From Botryotinia globosa (lineage: Eukaryota > Ascomycota > Leotiomycetes > Helotiales > Sclerotiniaceae): a stretch of DNA of 64,000 nt. The stretch spans positions 2,666,001-2,730,000 of the forward strand of contig RCSZ01000003.1 of the NCBI GenBank assembly GCA_014898425.1. Direction: 5' to 3'. The notes beneath the pieces are model-generated. The model did no database searches, was not told where the DNA came from, and saw only the letters and a program-made list of their open reading frames with translations. Position 1 is the first letter of the stretch. Every line of letters starts with the position of its first letter. A program made the translations under genes and the position numbers. Of this stretch, positions 13,910 through 27,557 are shown in pieces.

Positions 13910-14690
13910 TATTAGTAAAATCTCATTATAATTTTTAAACATAATCTATCATTTGTTATAAATATAACTTTTTTCATAAAAGTTTGTTATAAGATATTGC
14001 TACTTATTTTATCATTTGACAAGAATTTAAATTTATATAATCGAAATAAGTTGAAATCTATTTTGAGATTTTTGAGATTTTTGAGATTTTCGCCTAAAGT
14101 TTCAAAATATCGATATTTAATTTGTACAGAAATCATATACAAATTTAAAGTTTTACAAAATCTATACTAACTTTTAAAGAAAAATAACTAAAAAGTTATT
14201 TTAAAATTTATTATAAATCTATAAAATATTCAACATAGAAAATCTTAAGAACTAAATATTCAAAAAAATTACCCTTAAAATTACAGAGATTATATATATA
14301 TTTTAACTCACTTTATGTTATATCTCTATAATCTTTTTTGTAAAAGAATTTGAATTTTTATATGAATTTAGATTCGAATTTTTCAATAAGGTATATAATT
14401 CTCTTTTAATAATTATTATTCAAAATTTATTAAGAATCGTATAAAAGTTTAATATTTATATATAACTTTTATACAAATTCAAAAATCAACATTTTGAAAT
14501 TTTAAATTTCAATTCAAAAGAATTCTAAAAATCTAAATTTTTTAATATAAGTTTAGAATAATTTGAATTATATAAAGTCAAATTTTCATCAAATTATATT
14601 CAATATTGATAAAGATATTGATAACCTTAAAAAATCATTTTTGGTATAACCAGGTAATTCAAAAAAAGGATAACCCGAAAATAAGATACC
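13910..14690. mobile_element. Foldback/TIR element (family also at 49.7 and 57.6 kb)
   Basis: The two halves are inverted copies. The left arm around tttcaaaatatcgatattt (about 14,100) pairs with the right arm around aaaatcaacattttgaaatt (about 14,480). The right end (aaaaatcatttttggtata, then ggtaattc) matches the ends of the element at 49,680-57,640. No coding sequence is visible. The left boundary is approximate. Confidence 0.6.
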
Positions 14691-14934
14691 TAGGTAATTG
14701 ACTTATCTACCTATTCATTGATTCTTTTCCAATTCCTTCTTATAAATTTGATCTTGATTAAATATTCTTACATTTGTAAAGCTTCTAGGATACAATTATA
14801 ATATAAAATTATGAAAATTAATGAAATATGTTTTACAATTCTTTTATTATATTGAGAATATATTTAGTATTTTGAATGGAAAATGAAATACAAATATTAT
14901 ATTCTAATTAGATATTATATACACCTTATGTAGT

Positions 14935-15110
14935 AGTAGTAATAGTATTTATTAATATCTAGCGAGCTAATATAAAGCTAATCCTGGGAATCCTCTAAAG
15001 GATATAGGGATATATTAGATTATAAATTTATAATATTATTACAAAAAGTAGATTGTATATACAAAACCTAAAAAGTCTATTCAAATACTTTCTTTTTTAT
15101 TGATTAAAAT
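14935..15110 (-). mobile_element. 5'-truncated LINE tail
   Basis: A gtagtagtagtaatag tract is followed by tctagcgagct and cctgggaatcctc. This is the reverse-complement counterpart of the tail of the LINE at 30,620-30,710, which ends in (TAC)n. I read it as a 3' fragment of the same LINE family inserted on the minus strand. The upstream limit is unclear. Confidence 0.55.
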
Positions 15111-15382
15111 AAAATTAATAATGTTCAAAGATTTCAGAAAAGAAATCAAATATAATTCTAAAAAATATCAAGAATATATTATAAAAGCAAATATTTATAT
15201 AAATGATGAAAATCAATATATATATATAGAAATAAAGAAATCTTGATTATAATTCTAATTATTATTGCAAAAAAATATAGGAAAAGTAAAGCTTTGAGAA
15301 AAGTAAAAAAAGAAGGGAATTCTTAGTAAAAGTAAATATTAGAATAAGATCAAATAATTTTAAGAAATTTGATTAAAATTAT

Positions 15383-15884
15383 GGTAAATTACTTTCACAT
15401 TATTAAAAGTCTAATAAATTATTCTTATACTATTAAAATTGATATCTTTTTACTTTCATACTATTTAGATTCTATAATACATTTTAATCTCATATATATA
15501 GATTCTATAGATTCTATAATTTTATTTTAGATTTTATAATTCTATTAATAGATTCCAAATATTCTATTCTTTAATTTTAAATTCTAATATTTTTTTCATT
15601 CTTTTTGGAAAAAAGAAAGGAAAAAAGAAAGGATAATAGGAATATAGAATCTATATTAATATAATAGAACCTTTAACAATATAACAAAATCTACGATCTA
15701 TAATTATATTTGTTTATTAAATATTATATTTAAAATCATAGAATTTATATATTTATAAATAAAATCCATTATAGAATCTAATTATTTTTAATTAGAATCT
15801 AAATCAAATAAAAGTAAAAAGATATTAATTTTAGTATTATGAGAATAATTTATTGAGGTTTTAATGGTATCAGAGTAATTTACC
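15383..15884. mobile_element. Non-coding TIR element (MITE-like), about 500 bp
   Basis: The left end ggtaaattactttcacatta and the right end (reverse-complement ggtaaattactctgatacca) form imperfect terminal inverted repeats of about 100 bp, continuing through the ctttttactttcat region. No open frame is present. Most mismatches between arms are transitions. No clear target duplication was found. Confidence 0.65.
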
Positions 15885-18800
15885 GTTAAAATCAATAATT
15901 AGGACATTAAAAACAAAAAAAATTAAACTCTTTTATTATTATAATTAATAGAAATGAGAATAATTGTTTGAACTAATTTCTGAATCGAATTATAGATTAA
16001 TAATAAAATATTGAATATTTAAAAATCTTTTAATAATTATAAAAGTATTTCAGATTAATATTTTAATATTCAACTTTTAATGATATTATTTTAAATCGTT
16101 TTATTCTGAATATATAATGAAAACATAATATAATTTTTTTTCAATAAATTTAATCCAAAAAAACACTTCCTTATAGGAATAATATTCTATTTATTATATA
16201 CTCCTAATAAACTAAATTATTGTTTAAATTATTAATGCTATTCTATATAAAAATTAAATTTCTTAATTATAATATCAATCTTATTAATAATAGATTTTGG
16301 AATAGATTTTAAATCCTGGATAGATTTATAAATATAAAAATTAATAAACTTATTGATTGTTTTATTACTTTCAATTCTAATATATTTAGAGAATCAATAG
16401 ATTTAAATAATATCTTAATAAATATAAAAAAAAACTTATTATAAAAAATTAGTTATATTATAATACAAATATTAAATTATTAATATATTTTTGATATAAA
16501 GTCTTATATAATATTAATTTAATAAAGAAATCTTGAAAATCTATTTGAAGTTTATATATACTTGAATTACTTTTTTATTAAAAATAAAAAAAATGAATTG
16601 ATTATATCAAAATCTATATATAATTAATTTTTGTTTTGATATATTATATATTTGTATTCAATAAATCTGGTTTTATTTTCCATGTATGAAAAATTATGTA
16701 AAATAATCAAGATTTTGTTAAAAAGAAATTGAAATTATTACTTTTTAAATCTAATTAAGATAGTTTTGTTATTAATATTATTTATTAAATGAACTCTTTA
16801 TTTTAAAAAGAAATATTAAAGAATCTTAACATAGCTTATATAATATTGAAAAGAAAAACTTTTAAATATTGAATTTATGTTTTGAAGATTTGTTAATAAT
16901 TAATCCCTCATTTCTAATGATAAATAGAAATAATATTTAATGAATCATAAAATATAAAATATTTATTATTTAGATATATATAATAACGTAAAGTTTAATA
17001 TAATATCAATTAAAGTGATATTTAGATCTTAAAAAAGAATAATTATAGAAATAACTTTTCAAATAAAAAGAATATTGTTAATTATAAGAATAAATATTTA
17101 TTTAATAAAATCGACATATTGTTCTATATAAAAAAAATAATAAGGTTGTAATTGATATATTAAATATAAAATAAGTTTATTTCATTATTATATTATATTT
17201 TGATTTTATAAATAAAAAAGCAATATAAATTCATTATTATTTTTATATAATATCGAAATTAAAAATTTATTAATTATTTTTGTAAAATTTTGAATATAGT
17301 ATATAATTATTTTAATTTTAATAACTCAAATTGATATATATCTTTTAAAATAAGGCTATAATCAAATTATATTATTTCAAAATTAATCATACTTCTTTTT
17401 GATAACAATGATAAAATCCTTATTAATAATATAAGAAAAAATTTATTCATCTTTTTTTCAAATTAAATCTATTATTTTAAATTCCTAAAAACCATAGTAA
17501 TTTTATTATTATTATTTTAATTTAGGATTTTTTTATATTATTTATGAAAATACAACTATTAAAGTTTAATGATTTAAAAATCTAATAAAAATATAGATTA
17601 TTTATATATTCGAAATAAATTTGATATTTTATAAAATAAGTTTTACTAAATATAGTATATATAATATTAGAGAAAAAGAGAAGTTTTAAAATATTCTATA
17701 TTTCATATTACAATTGGAAATAATGGAATCTTTTAGTTTTATTTAAATAAATCAATTAAAAAGAAAAGAATTAAAGATCAAACTTTTTGGATTTATTTTT
17801 TAATAATTATGGTTTTGAAAGAATATTAGAGATTTTTTATATATTTATAATAATTATAATAATTTTGAAGTTCTTTTAAAAAAGCAGTCTGTATATTATA
17901 AATAAATAGATAATGAAATTTATAATAATCCTTCCAAATAAAGTTTTTTCATATTGAAAGTTAAGAATCCCATTAGTTAATATAATCTACATTAATTGAT
18001 AAATATCATTTTTATTAAACTTTTTGAGATATAGAAAAGAAATATAATAAATTTCTGAAACAAATTCTTAAAATAAATAATAAAAATAAATCAATTTAGG
18101 TATATTGTAAAACTATTTTCAATATAAAATCCCAAAATAAAAATTAGTTTTCAGAGTTTTATAGAATAAAAGGAATCTGAGGTATAAAGTGAGCCCGGAG
18201 GCCTCTCACCAGATGATCTCACATGTCTTATAGAACCTTATAACCTCATGAGCTTGACACAAATAAAGAATTAATTCTTTTTATTAATCTTAAATAATAT
18301 AATAATTTCAATAAACTTTCAGATATATAAGAAAAAGTTGAATATCATATAGTAATTACAAACATTATATATAGTATAACCAATTATTGATCAATAAATC
18401 CTAAATATAATATTATAATATAATTTATTATTAATAAAGTATTAGAAAGTCTAATTATATTATATTTAATTTTTTCTATTGAAACTAATAAGGATTATTT
18501 CAAAATATTTAATTTATTTTAATTTATAAATAAATTTAATTCAAAGTTATTTATAATGATAAAATAAATAAGAATTTCCTTTTACAAAACTTCAATAAAA
18601 ATACTATTGATATATAAAGATATTTATTTTAGATTAGTTTTTAATTTATATTAATTAATAATTTTATAAAACTTCTTATTATTCTGATTATTACTTATAG
18701 TACTTTTTTAATAATTATATTGTGCTTAATATATTATAGTATAAAAAGCTTGAATTATAAATAGGATTTTCTTTTTAAAATTACATTTAAAAAGTAATCT

Positions 18801-20867
18801 TGATAAATCCCTTTGTATTTAGGGGTTTATTATAATACTATTTTCCTATTATTATAATTGAGCTTATTGATTGTATATGTAATGGAGTTTATTATTATAA
18901 ATAATAAAGTTAATTATATAAATTTCAATTACTTTTTTATTAATTCAAAAGAAAGAATTGAAAAGATGGATAATATCAATTTATATTAAACTCAAGAGTT
19001 TACTTAATTCTGTTTCTAAAAATTTATAATAATATTTTTTTTAATAAAATCATATCTTATTCTAGAATAATAATAATTTGGAGTTTATAGTTTAAATTAT
19101 TATATATATCTTCTTCAATGATCATATTGATAAATGAAATAATAATAAAAATTAATAACATACTTTATTTTGTAAATAAAAGTATTGGAAGTGTTAATAA
19201 ATTTATATTATTATTATTAAATCAATAAATCAATTTTATATTTTTATATTTAATTCTATTTCTAATTCTATTTCTAATTCAAAAATATGATATCAAATAT
19301 TTAAATCATTTCTAATTGAATAATATATTAAATAAATAAGACAAGGAATGTAGTTTATTTTTATTTTTATTTTTAATTAACAATATAAATTAATAATTTT
19401 ATTATTATTAATATTAATTTAAAAAGATCCTTATTATAGATAGATCAATATTGTTATATATAGAAATTAAGATTTTTGTATATATATTATATAATTTAGA
19501 ATTAATTAGATTTTTAAAAATCGATAAAATTCTAAAAATCAATTGAGATATAATAATTATAATTTAAATAGTTTGTTATTTCTAAGTTTATGATTATTTA
19601 GAGTTTCTGGATATATATAATATTAATTTATTAAAGATTTGAAATTATAAAAATTGTTATATATACATAAATATTTTTATTGATATTAGTTTAATAAATT
19701 TAAAACTTATATTATTGAATTGATCAAATATAAGTTTCATTATAAAATTTGAAATATTATATTAATATCAATAAAAGATTTTTTGATTCTCAAAATATCT
19801 AATTTGTTAAAATTAGATATAAAAAAGAGTTTATTCATTGTCTTTTTATTATTAAAAATCCTTAGAGAAAATTTGAATAGAAATATAGAGATTTGAATTA
19901 AAATCATAAAAATTCGAATATAATTCGGGACTAGAGATTCAATAATAATTAGAAGAGATTTTGCTTATTTATATATAATAATTATTTCATTGAATTTATA
20001 TTTGTTAAAAGGTATTATGATTATAAAAACATTTGATGTTCCTATTTCTAAAGATTCAATAATTATTTTAACTATTTTTTATTAAGTTTTTTTTGAATAA
20101 TTTTAAATTTATTTTTAATAAAAATAAAAATGTTATTATTTCTATACTATAAAATAATAGAATATTTATTATAACTAATATCAAGTAGATTATAATAATC
20201 GATATATTAAAATAATACAATACAATTAGTATTAATAGGATTCATATATTTTTTGTTTCATTATTATAATAAATGTAAAAACAAATTTGTTTAAATTATA
20301 TTGAAATATAATATTCTTAATATTGTAAATTATATTGAAATATAATAATTTCTTCCAACATATATGATTTAAAATATAGTTTATAACTGGAAACTAATTA
20401 GTCAAAAAAGGTACAAATGTTTTGTATATAAATGTCAAAAATTAAAGATTAATAAAATGAGATTAAAAGATATTATAAAATTCTATAACTAATATAATTT
20501 TTATATCAATAAATTATAATTAATAAAAGGAATAGTTTATGAAAGAATAAATTAAAGAAATTAAAAATTAAAAAATTTGAAAAATTGAATAAATATTTTT
20601 GGATTGATTTGGAGGTTTGGGATTTGTAATAACAGAGATAAGGAATTAAAAAGAAAAAAGGAGTAAAAAGGGGAGGGGACTAGAAAGGAGGATGGGGATT
20701 ACGAAGAGGAGTGGACTAGATTTATTAGATTTATTAGAAAAGAAGAAGAAAGATCAAAAAAAAGAAGATAATAAAAGAAGACAATAAAAGAAGATAATAA
20801 TAAGAAATATTTAAGAAATAATTAGAAAGAAGAATCAGAAAGAAAAGAAAATAAAATAATTTATAAC
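15885..20867. other. RIP-like AT-rich block, unassigned
   Basis: This is very AT-rich DNA, dense in TAA/TTA, with no frame that I could match to a transposon domain with confidence. A short normal-composition segment sits at 18,188-18,260. A purine-rich stretch at 20,610-20,870 (gaggggactagaaaggagga and AAGA-rich sequence) leads into the ATT microsatellite. Confidence 0.5.
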
Positions 20868-21091
<224 letters not shown>

Positions 21092-21335
21092 AAAGGGTTA
21101 AATATACCTTATCTAGATTAATACACAAATCACTACTTCAAAAGCTTACAATCTTTAAATGACTCCAAAATTCATAATTCAATAGAATATAGAAATATAA
21201 ATCTTATTCGTTTTTAAGATTTTAAAAACTATATAATACAAATATAAATATAAATCCTAAAAGATATAAACAATAATTATAAAGAATGTTAATAAGCCTG
21301 TTATTATTTTTAACCCAAAGAGCTAAAAAAAACTT

Positions 21336-23849
21336 GTATTTAAAGAATTTAAATTATGTATATCAATCCCTGAAATAATATTATATATCGAATTATAGGG
21401 GTCTGAAACTACTATTTTATAAAATATAATTTTTCAATTTTTTATATTAAAATGATAAAGTTTATAATATGATAGTTATATTATTATATTATATAATAAT
21501 TTAAATATCACTCTTAAAACTATTTTCTTAAAACCCTTTTTTACTAAATCCCTAATTAGATATAATACTAACACTATACTAATACTATACTAACGCTATA
21601 TTAATATCATACAAAGATTTGAACACTTTTCAGAAATTCAAATACCATTCAAACATTCGAATACTATTTATTCAAGGATTCAGAAGTTATAGAAATACTA
21701 TTCTATTAATACTAATATTATTCAAAAACTTAAAAACTTTGGAAATACTACTTTATTCATATTAGCATTATACTTCTATTATTTTTTATTTCTATTTGTG
21801 CTAATAAAGAATATAAAAAGATTGTATTTAGAATATTCTCAAATTTTCAAGTTTTCAAATTATTTTTTAGGATTTTCAGGACTTTTATATTTCAAATATT
21901 TCTTAAATCTTTTGGATTTTCAGATATTCATTTAAATTTCAAAGGTTTAGTAAAACATTAATAGAATTCTATATTTTCAAAATGACTTCAGGATTTTACA
22001 TTTTAGATATTTTTTAATATTTCGAATATCCTGGATTTCCACGATTTTTAAGATTTTTATACCTATTTTAGATATCTTTTAATTTTTTAATTTTTTAAAC
22101 ATTTTTAATTTTTAAGATTTTTAGAATTTTTAGAATTTTGAACATTATATATTAACAAAATATTATTATATTCTAATATTATAGATTTTAAATATTTTTA
22201 GGATTAAAAACTAAAAAAAGAAAGAAACAAAGTCCTATCATTGAATATTAATTATTATACTAGGTATTAAAAACAAATTGTTTTCTTTTTGAATCTTACA
22301 AATTTTAAAATTTCAGATTTTCTATTGTTTTTAGAATTTCAAGGATTTCAAAATTTATATATTAATAAAATACAATTGAATTCTAATATTACAGATTTTA
22401 TATATTTTTGAAGAACAAATAACTTGTGAGATTGAAAATCGAAAAAGAAAGAGCAAAACCTTATTATCGAATTTTTTGAATATTTTAAATTTTCAAACTT
22501 TTATAATTTTAGATTCTAAAAATATTGATCTGATTAGTTTAGATTTTCTATCATTTATAGAATTTTAAAGAATTCGAAGATTATATATTAACAAAAGATT
22601 ATGAATTCTATACTTTCGAAAAATAAATAGTTTTTGAAACTGAAAAAAGAAAAACAAAACTTCATGGAATATAATTTACTATTTTATTGAAAATAAATCA
22701 ATTTTCTTTTTCAAATCTTTTAAAATTTTCGGAATTTTAAAATTCGAAAATAATAGTCTAACTTATCTATAAAATCTCATTATTTTCAGGATTTCAGGAT
22801 TTTAGAATTTCGAATATTATATATCAATGCAATATCATTGAATTCTTTTCAAGATTTTCAGGATTTTCAGAATTTCTAGGGTTTCAAAATTTTAATAGTT
22901 TCATATATTCTTAAAAAACAAATAATATTCAAAAACTAAAACAAAAAAAAGCAAAACTTTATTATTAAATACAAATCATTTTATTATCAAAAACAAATCA
23001 ATTTCTTTTTTTTAAACTTTCAAATTTTTAAAAGTTTTAAACTTTGGATTTCAGATTTTGAATCAATTTTTGATATTTTTGTATTACAATATAATCTTCA
23101 AATTATAAATTATAAAGGAATTAAATCTTCTAAAATAAGAATGTAAATATTATATAATTAATTTTTGCTATAGAAATTAATAAAGTTTAAAAACAAAGAT
23201 TAATTTAATAGCAATTAATTATTCAATATTTCTTTTTTTTCAAAACCCGAAAAATACAAAAAGATTCAATATTGAATAATTTTCAAAAACTTTTGAAAAG
23301 ATTTTCGAATAACTTTTAAAAGCTTTCAAAGAAGATAAAGTGATTTATTAATTAATTTAAAAATGTATTTACCCTTCTATTAATTTTTTGATATTTTAAT
23401 ATACTTTAATGGTACAAGCAGGGATATAAAACAGTGGAAATATAATGCTAGTATTAATAAAATGGTATTTCTATAATTCCCAAACTTTTAAATGATATTA
23501 GTATTAATTAAGTGGTATTTTTATGATTCCTAAATCTCTAAACGATACTCGAATCTCTGAATGATATTCGAATCTTTACATGGTGCTAGTATAGTGCTAG
23601 TACTGTATCTAATTAGGGATTTAGTGAAAAAAGCTTTAAATAAAATAATATTAAAAATGATATATCAATTATTATATAATACAAAAGTATCATTAAAATA
23701 ATAATATAATTATTATATTACAAATTTTATAATTTTAATATAAAAAATTGAAAAATTATATTTTATATAATAGTAGTTTCAGACCCCTATAATTCGATAT
23801 ATAATATTATTTCAGGGATTGACATACATAATTTAAATTCTTTAAATAC
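21336..23849. mobile_element. 2.5-kb element with very long terminal inverted repeats
   Basis: The left arm from gtatttaaagaatttaaatt through aggggtctgaaactactatt (21,336-21,429) is almost identical to the reverse complement of 23,755-23,849. Weaker inverted similarity continues inward for roughly 450 bp per arm, including taaatccctaattagata on both sides. The centre (22,130-23,040) is a diverged tandem array. No coding frame is recognisable. Confidence 0.75.
22138..23040. repeat. Four diverged tandem copies, period about 210-240 bp
   Basis: The copies start near 22,138, 22,349, 22,576 and 22,818. Each has an attatatattaa-like start, then a block of A-rich sequence near aaaaagaaa(g/a)(a/c)aaa, then aaatcaattttctttttcaa-like sequence and tttcaggattttcag-like sequence. 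They lie between the two inverted arms of the 21,336-23,849 element. Confidence 0.65.
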
Positions 23850-24392
23850 TATAAATATAAATTATATGTTTATAAGACGAATTTAATATATTCTATCAAA
23901 ATTATTAATATTAATATCAATAATAATAGACTCATTATATCAAATATAATTAATGAATTTTTTTAATTATAGATTCTTATAATAATTTGATCTTTTCAAT
24001 ATTTGAAGATTTTATAAGAAGATTTTCAAACATAATCTTTTTCTTAAAAACCCTTATTTCTTTCAAAAAAATACTAATATAAATATTAATATTTTATCAA
24101 TGTATTTATAATTGTTTCATACAGATAAAAAAAAGCCAGACTTCTTGACATATTCATAATATACTTATTATAAATATATGATACTTTAACATTAATATAT
24201 ATTATTATTATTATAAAATATCAACCTTAATATTAATTATTTTATAATATACTATTAATTATAATAATAACAAAATCTTTTAATATAAAATATAGATTAT
24301 TGAAAACAATGATATTCTAATATACTAAATACAAATTAAAATCAAATATATAATTATTATACTTTATATTATAAAATTGAATTCCTTTATTA

Positions 24393-24526
24393 ATAAAATA
24401 ATATCAATAAAATAATATCAATAAAATAATATCAATAAAATAATATCAATAAAATAATATCAATAAAATAATATCAATAAAATAATATCAATAAAATAAT
24501 ATCAATAAAATAATATCAATAAAATA
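24393..24526. repeat. 14-bp minisatellite, unit ataaaataatatca
   Basis: Nine essentially perfect head-to-tail units run from 24,393 to 24,518, with a partial tenth. Flanks are AT-rich. Confidence 0.95.
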
Positions 24527-27500
24527 AAAGGAAATAAGAAATAAGAAAGAATAAAAATAAAAATATGTAAATATATTATTAATATATTATAAAGGAAAAT
24601 TAGTTGCTCAGATTGACACAACATTTCAAAATCGAGATATCTTCATATTTCCGACTTTATTATATAGGATTAACTCTCTATATTCTCTATAAACCTTTTC
24701 ATTTAATTCAATAATTGTTTTTATAATAATATTATTGAATAATAGATTTATAATATTAAATTGTTTTTTATAATTATTAAATTTTAAGTTTATATATTTA
24801 TTGGATTTATAATCTCTATTTAATTTCAATTAATTTTATATAATTAAAAAAAAAAAAATAGAATGAATATTTAAATGCTTTTCTTTTTTGAAGCTAATTA
24901 TTATAATCAAAATATTATTTTGAATGTATTAGATATTATCAAAAAGCAATTTAATGTTTTTGAATATAATATAAAAAGTAAATATATAATTATTATAGAT
25001 CTTGTGATATTATTCAATATTTTTATAATATTTTATACAAATATATCTAATATAACTTTTGCAAAGGAATTTATTGATTTTGTAATTAATTTTATAATTA
25101 TTATTATTTTTGTTAATATTATTATTCTTTTTATATTTCTCAATATTTATATCTAATTCTTTATCTATATTATATTTATTATCAATTTTAAGATTTTTAT
25201 AGAGATAATTAAGTTTAGCAATATAAATAATATTAAAAACAATATACTCTTCAAATTTAGAAATATATAATTCAAAAAAATCTTTTATAGTTTTATATTA
25301 GAAAGAAGTTTTATTTCGAATTATATTTAATATTAGAATTGGAGATTATTTATTAAATATAAATTTTTGATTTTATTTAATTGATCTTTTGTTTTCGTTT
25401 TTTAATAATATTTTATAGAAATTATTAAAGATTTTCTTTTAATTGATATCCTAATAATTTTGTTTATAATTATAGATTGGATTATTATTTTTGTAATTAA
25501 TAATATTTACGATTTGTTTTATAATAAATATAATCAATAAAAAGTATTACAAATATTAGATATTATATTTTTAATTATTCTAAAGATTTGATATAATTAT
25601 ATAATTACAGAAGTTTCTATTTTCTTTATAAATTTAAATAATAGGGTAATTATAATAAATAAAATCTTTATTTTTAATAAAGTTTTTGTATAAATAAAGA
25701 AGTATTTAATTGTTATCAAATCCTTTAATTATAAAGTTAATAAATATTCTAATAAAATCATTTAGATTATTTTATTTATTGAAATAATTTGTTTTTTTAT
25801 TCTTTTTAATATTAATAGCTTTTTCAGGCTAATTAAAAAGAAATATATTGTAGCTTGATATAATCTAGATTATTAAGGATATTACTTCTTTTTTAGATAT
25901 AATCGATTCTTTTTTTATATTTATTATAATTATTGAATAAATATATATAAAGAATCAATAGGTATTAATTATATAATATTATTTAAATATATTAATTATT
26001 ATAATTTATTTGAGGCTGAGTATAACAAATATTTTATTATTTTTTAATATAAAAATAATATTATAATATTTTCTATCAAAAACGAGTTTAAAACTATTTA
26101 AAAGGTGAGAGAGATTTAATATAAAATAGTTAATATATTTGTTGAAATTTTTGAAACAAAAATATCTGATATTTCTATAATTATAATTGTAGAGTTTATT
26201 AATAAATACAAATATAATATTATTATTATTTAATATAAATAAATTGTATTTATTTCTATTATTAATTAAATCTTAATCTAGAATTAAATATAAGTTTTTA
26301 CAATTATAATCTAAATATAAGCTTTTATAATTATAATCTAGATATCTATTTTTCTTTAAATAAAAATTTCTAGATTATATTTGAAAACAAATAAAGGGAA
26401 GGATAAGGATATTCTTTATTATATATAAAACCCTAATAAATTTAATATATTTGATTTTGAAAAAATATTTTATTAATATCAATACAATATAATAGATTTT
26501 ATAATAGAATTTATAATTAATAGATTCAATAATATAATTTATAAATCTATTAGATTAATATTAATAGAAATATTTCTATATATATAATAATTCTTGTAAT
26601 CTTTGATATCTAATAAATCGATATTATATATATTCAAAAATCCTAAATAATTATCAATATATAAATTCAAAACTATTTGAATTATAATTATTATATTTTA
26701 ATAAACTTTTAAGATTTTGAGAATCTCAAAGAATTAGATTACTTTTGAATTATAATATATATATATAAAAATATTAGTTTATATATATAATAACATTATT
26801 CTATATATAATAAGGATTTTTTCTAAATCAATATAAATAAAAACATTATATTTAATATATATCATTAACTAAATAATAACGAAATAATTAATTATATATT
26901 ATATTTGATTTTATTATTTTAATATTTGATAGGGGATGATTTCAATACTTGATATTATATATTCAAATCAAAAATATAATTTAAATATAAAAACTCAAAT
27001 CTAATATATTAGTTTAATAATAATAGTATAAATTTTATTAATATTTCTAATAAGCTTATATATAAAATTAGTTATATTATTAATCTTATTTTCTCAAATA
27101 TTCTTTTTATTAGAATTATTATTAGAGAAGATATATATAGTGATTTGGATTATAAAATATAAATTATTATTATTTTAGAATAAAATATAATTTTATTAAA
27201 ACAATATTATTACAGAATTCTAGAAATAAAGTTGGAAAAACTTTTTGATTTAATATATATTGATATAATTTGTTTTTCTAACTTTTTTTCTTTTATAAAT
27301 AAAATTATAATTGAGATATATATAATAGATTTTATAATAATAATAAATATTATTATTTGTATAGTTAATAAGTTTAATAGAAAAGATAATAAAATTATAT
27401 TGTAATGGATTTTTGAATATAAGGAAATATATCGAGATTATTTTTATAGATATAATACTTTAGATAAGAATATTCTTTAAATAACTCGAATTTTTTATAA

Positions 27501-27557
27501 AATAATTCAATAAATAAAATATAATTATTAGAAAAATATTATAAATAGAATCAAAAA

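Noticed and set aside
15863..15875. tggtatcagag resembling a primer-binding site for initiator tRNA-Met
   Set aside because: It lies inside the right inverted arm of the 15,383-15,884 element and is not preceded by an LTR.
20610..20860. Purine-rich tract as a possible polypurine tract of a retroelement
   Set aside because: No LTR follows it; it leads directly into the TTA microsatellite.
24393..24526. Regularly spaced repeats as a CRISPR array
   Set aside because: Units are contiguous without spacers, and the organism is eukaryotic.
24626..25156. Opposed open frames of 67 and 93 residues
   Set aside because: Both are Ile/Asn/Lys/Phe-rich translations of AT-rich DNA without recognisable domains; they are not called as genes.
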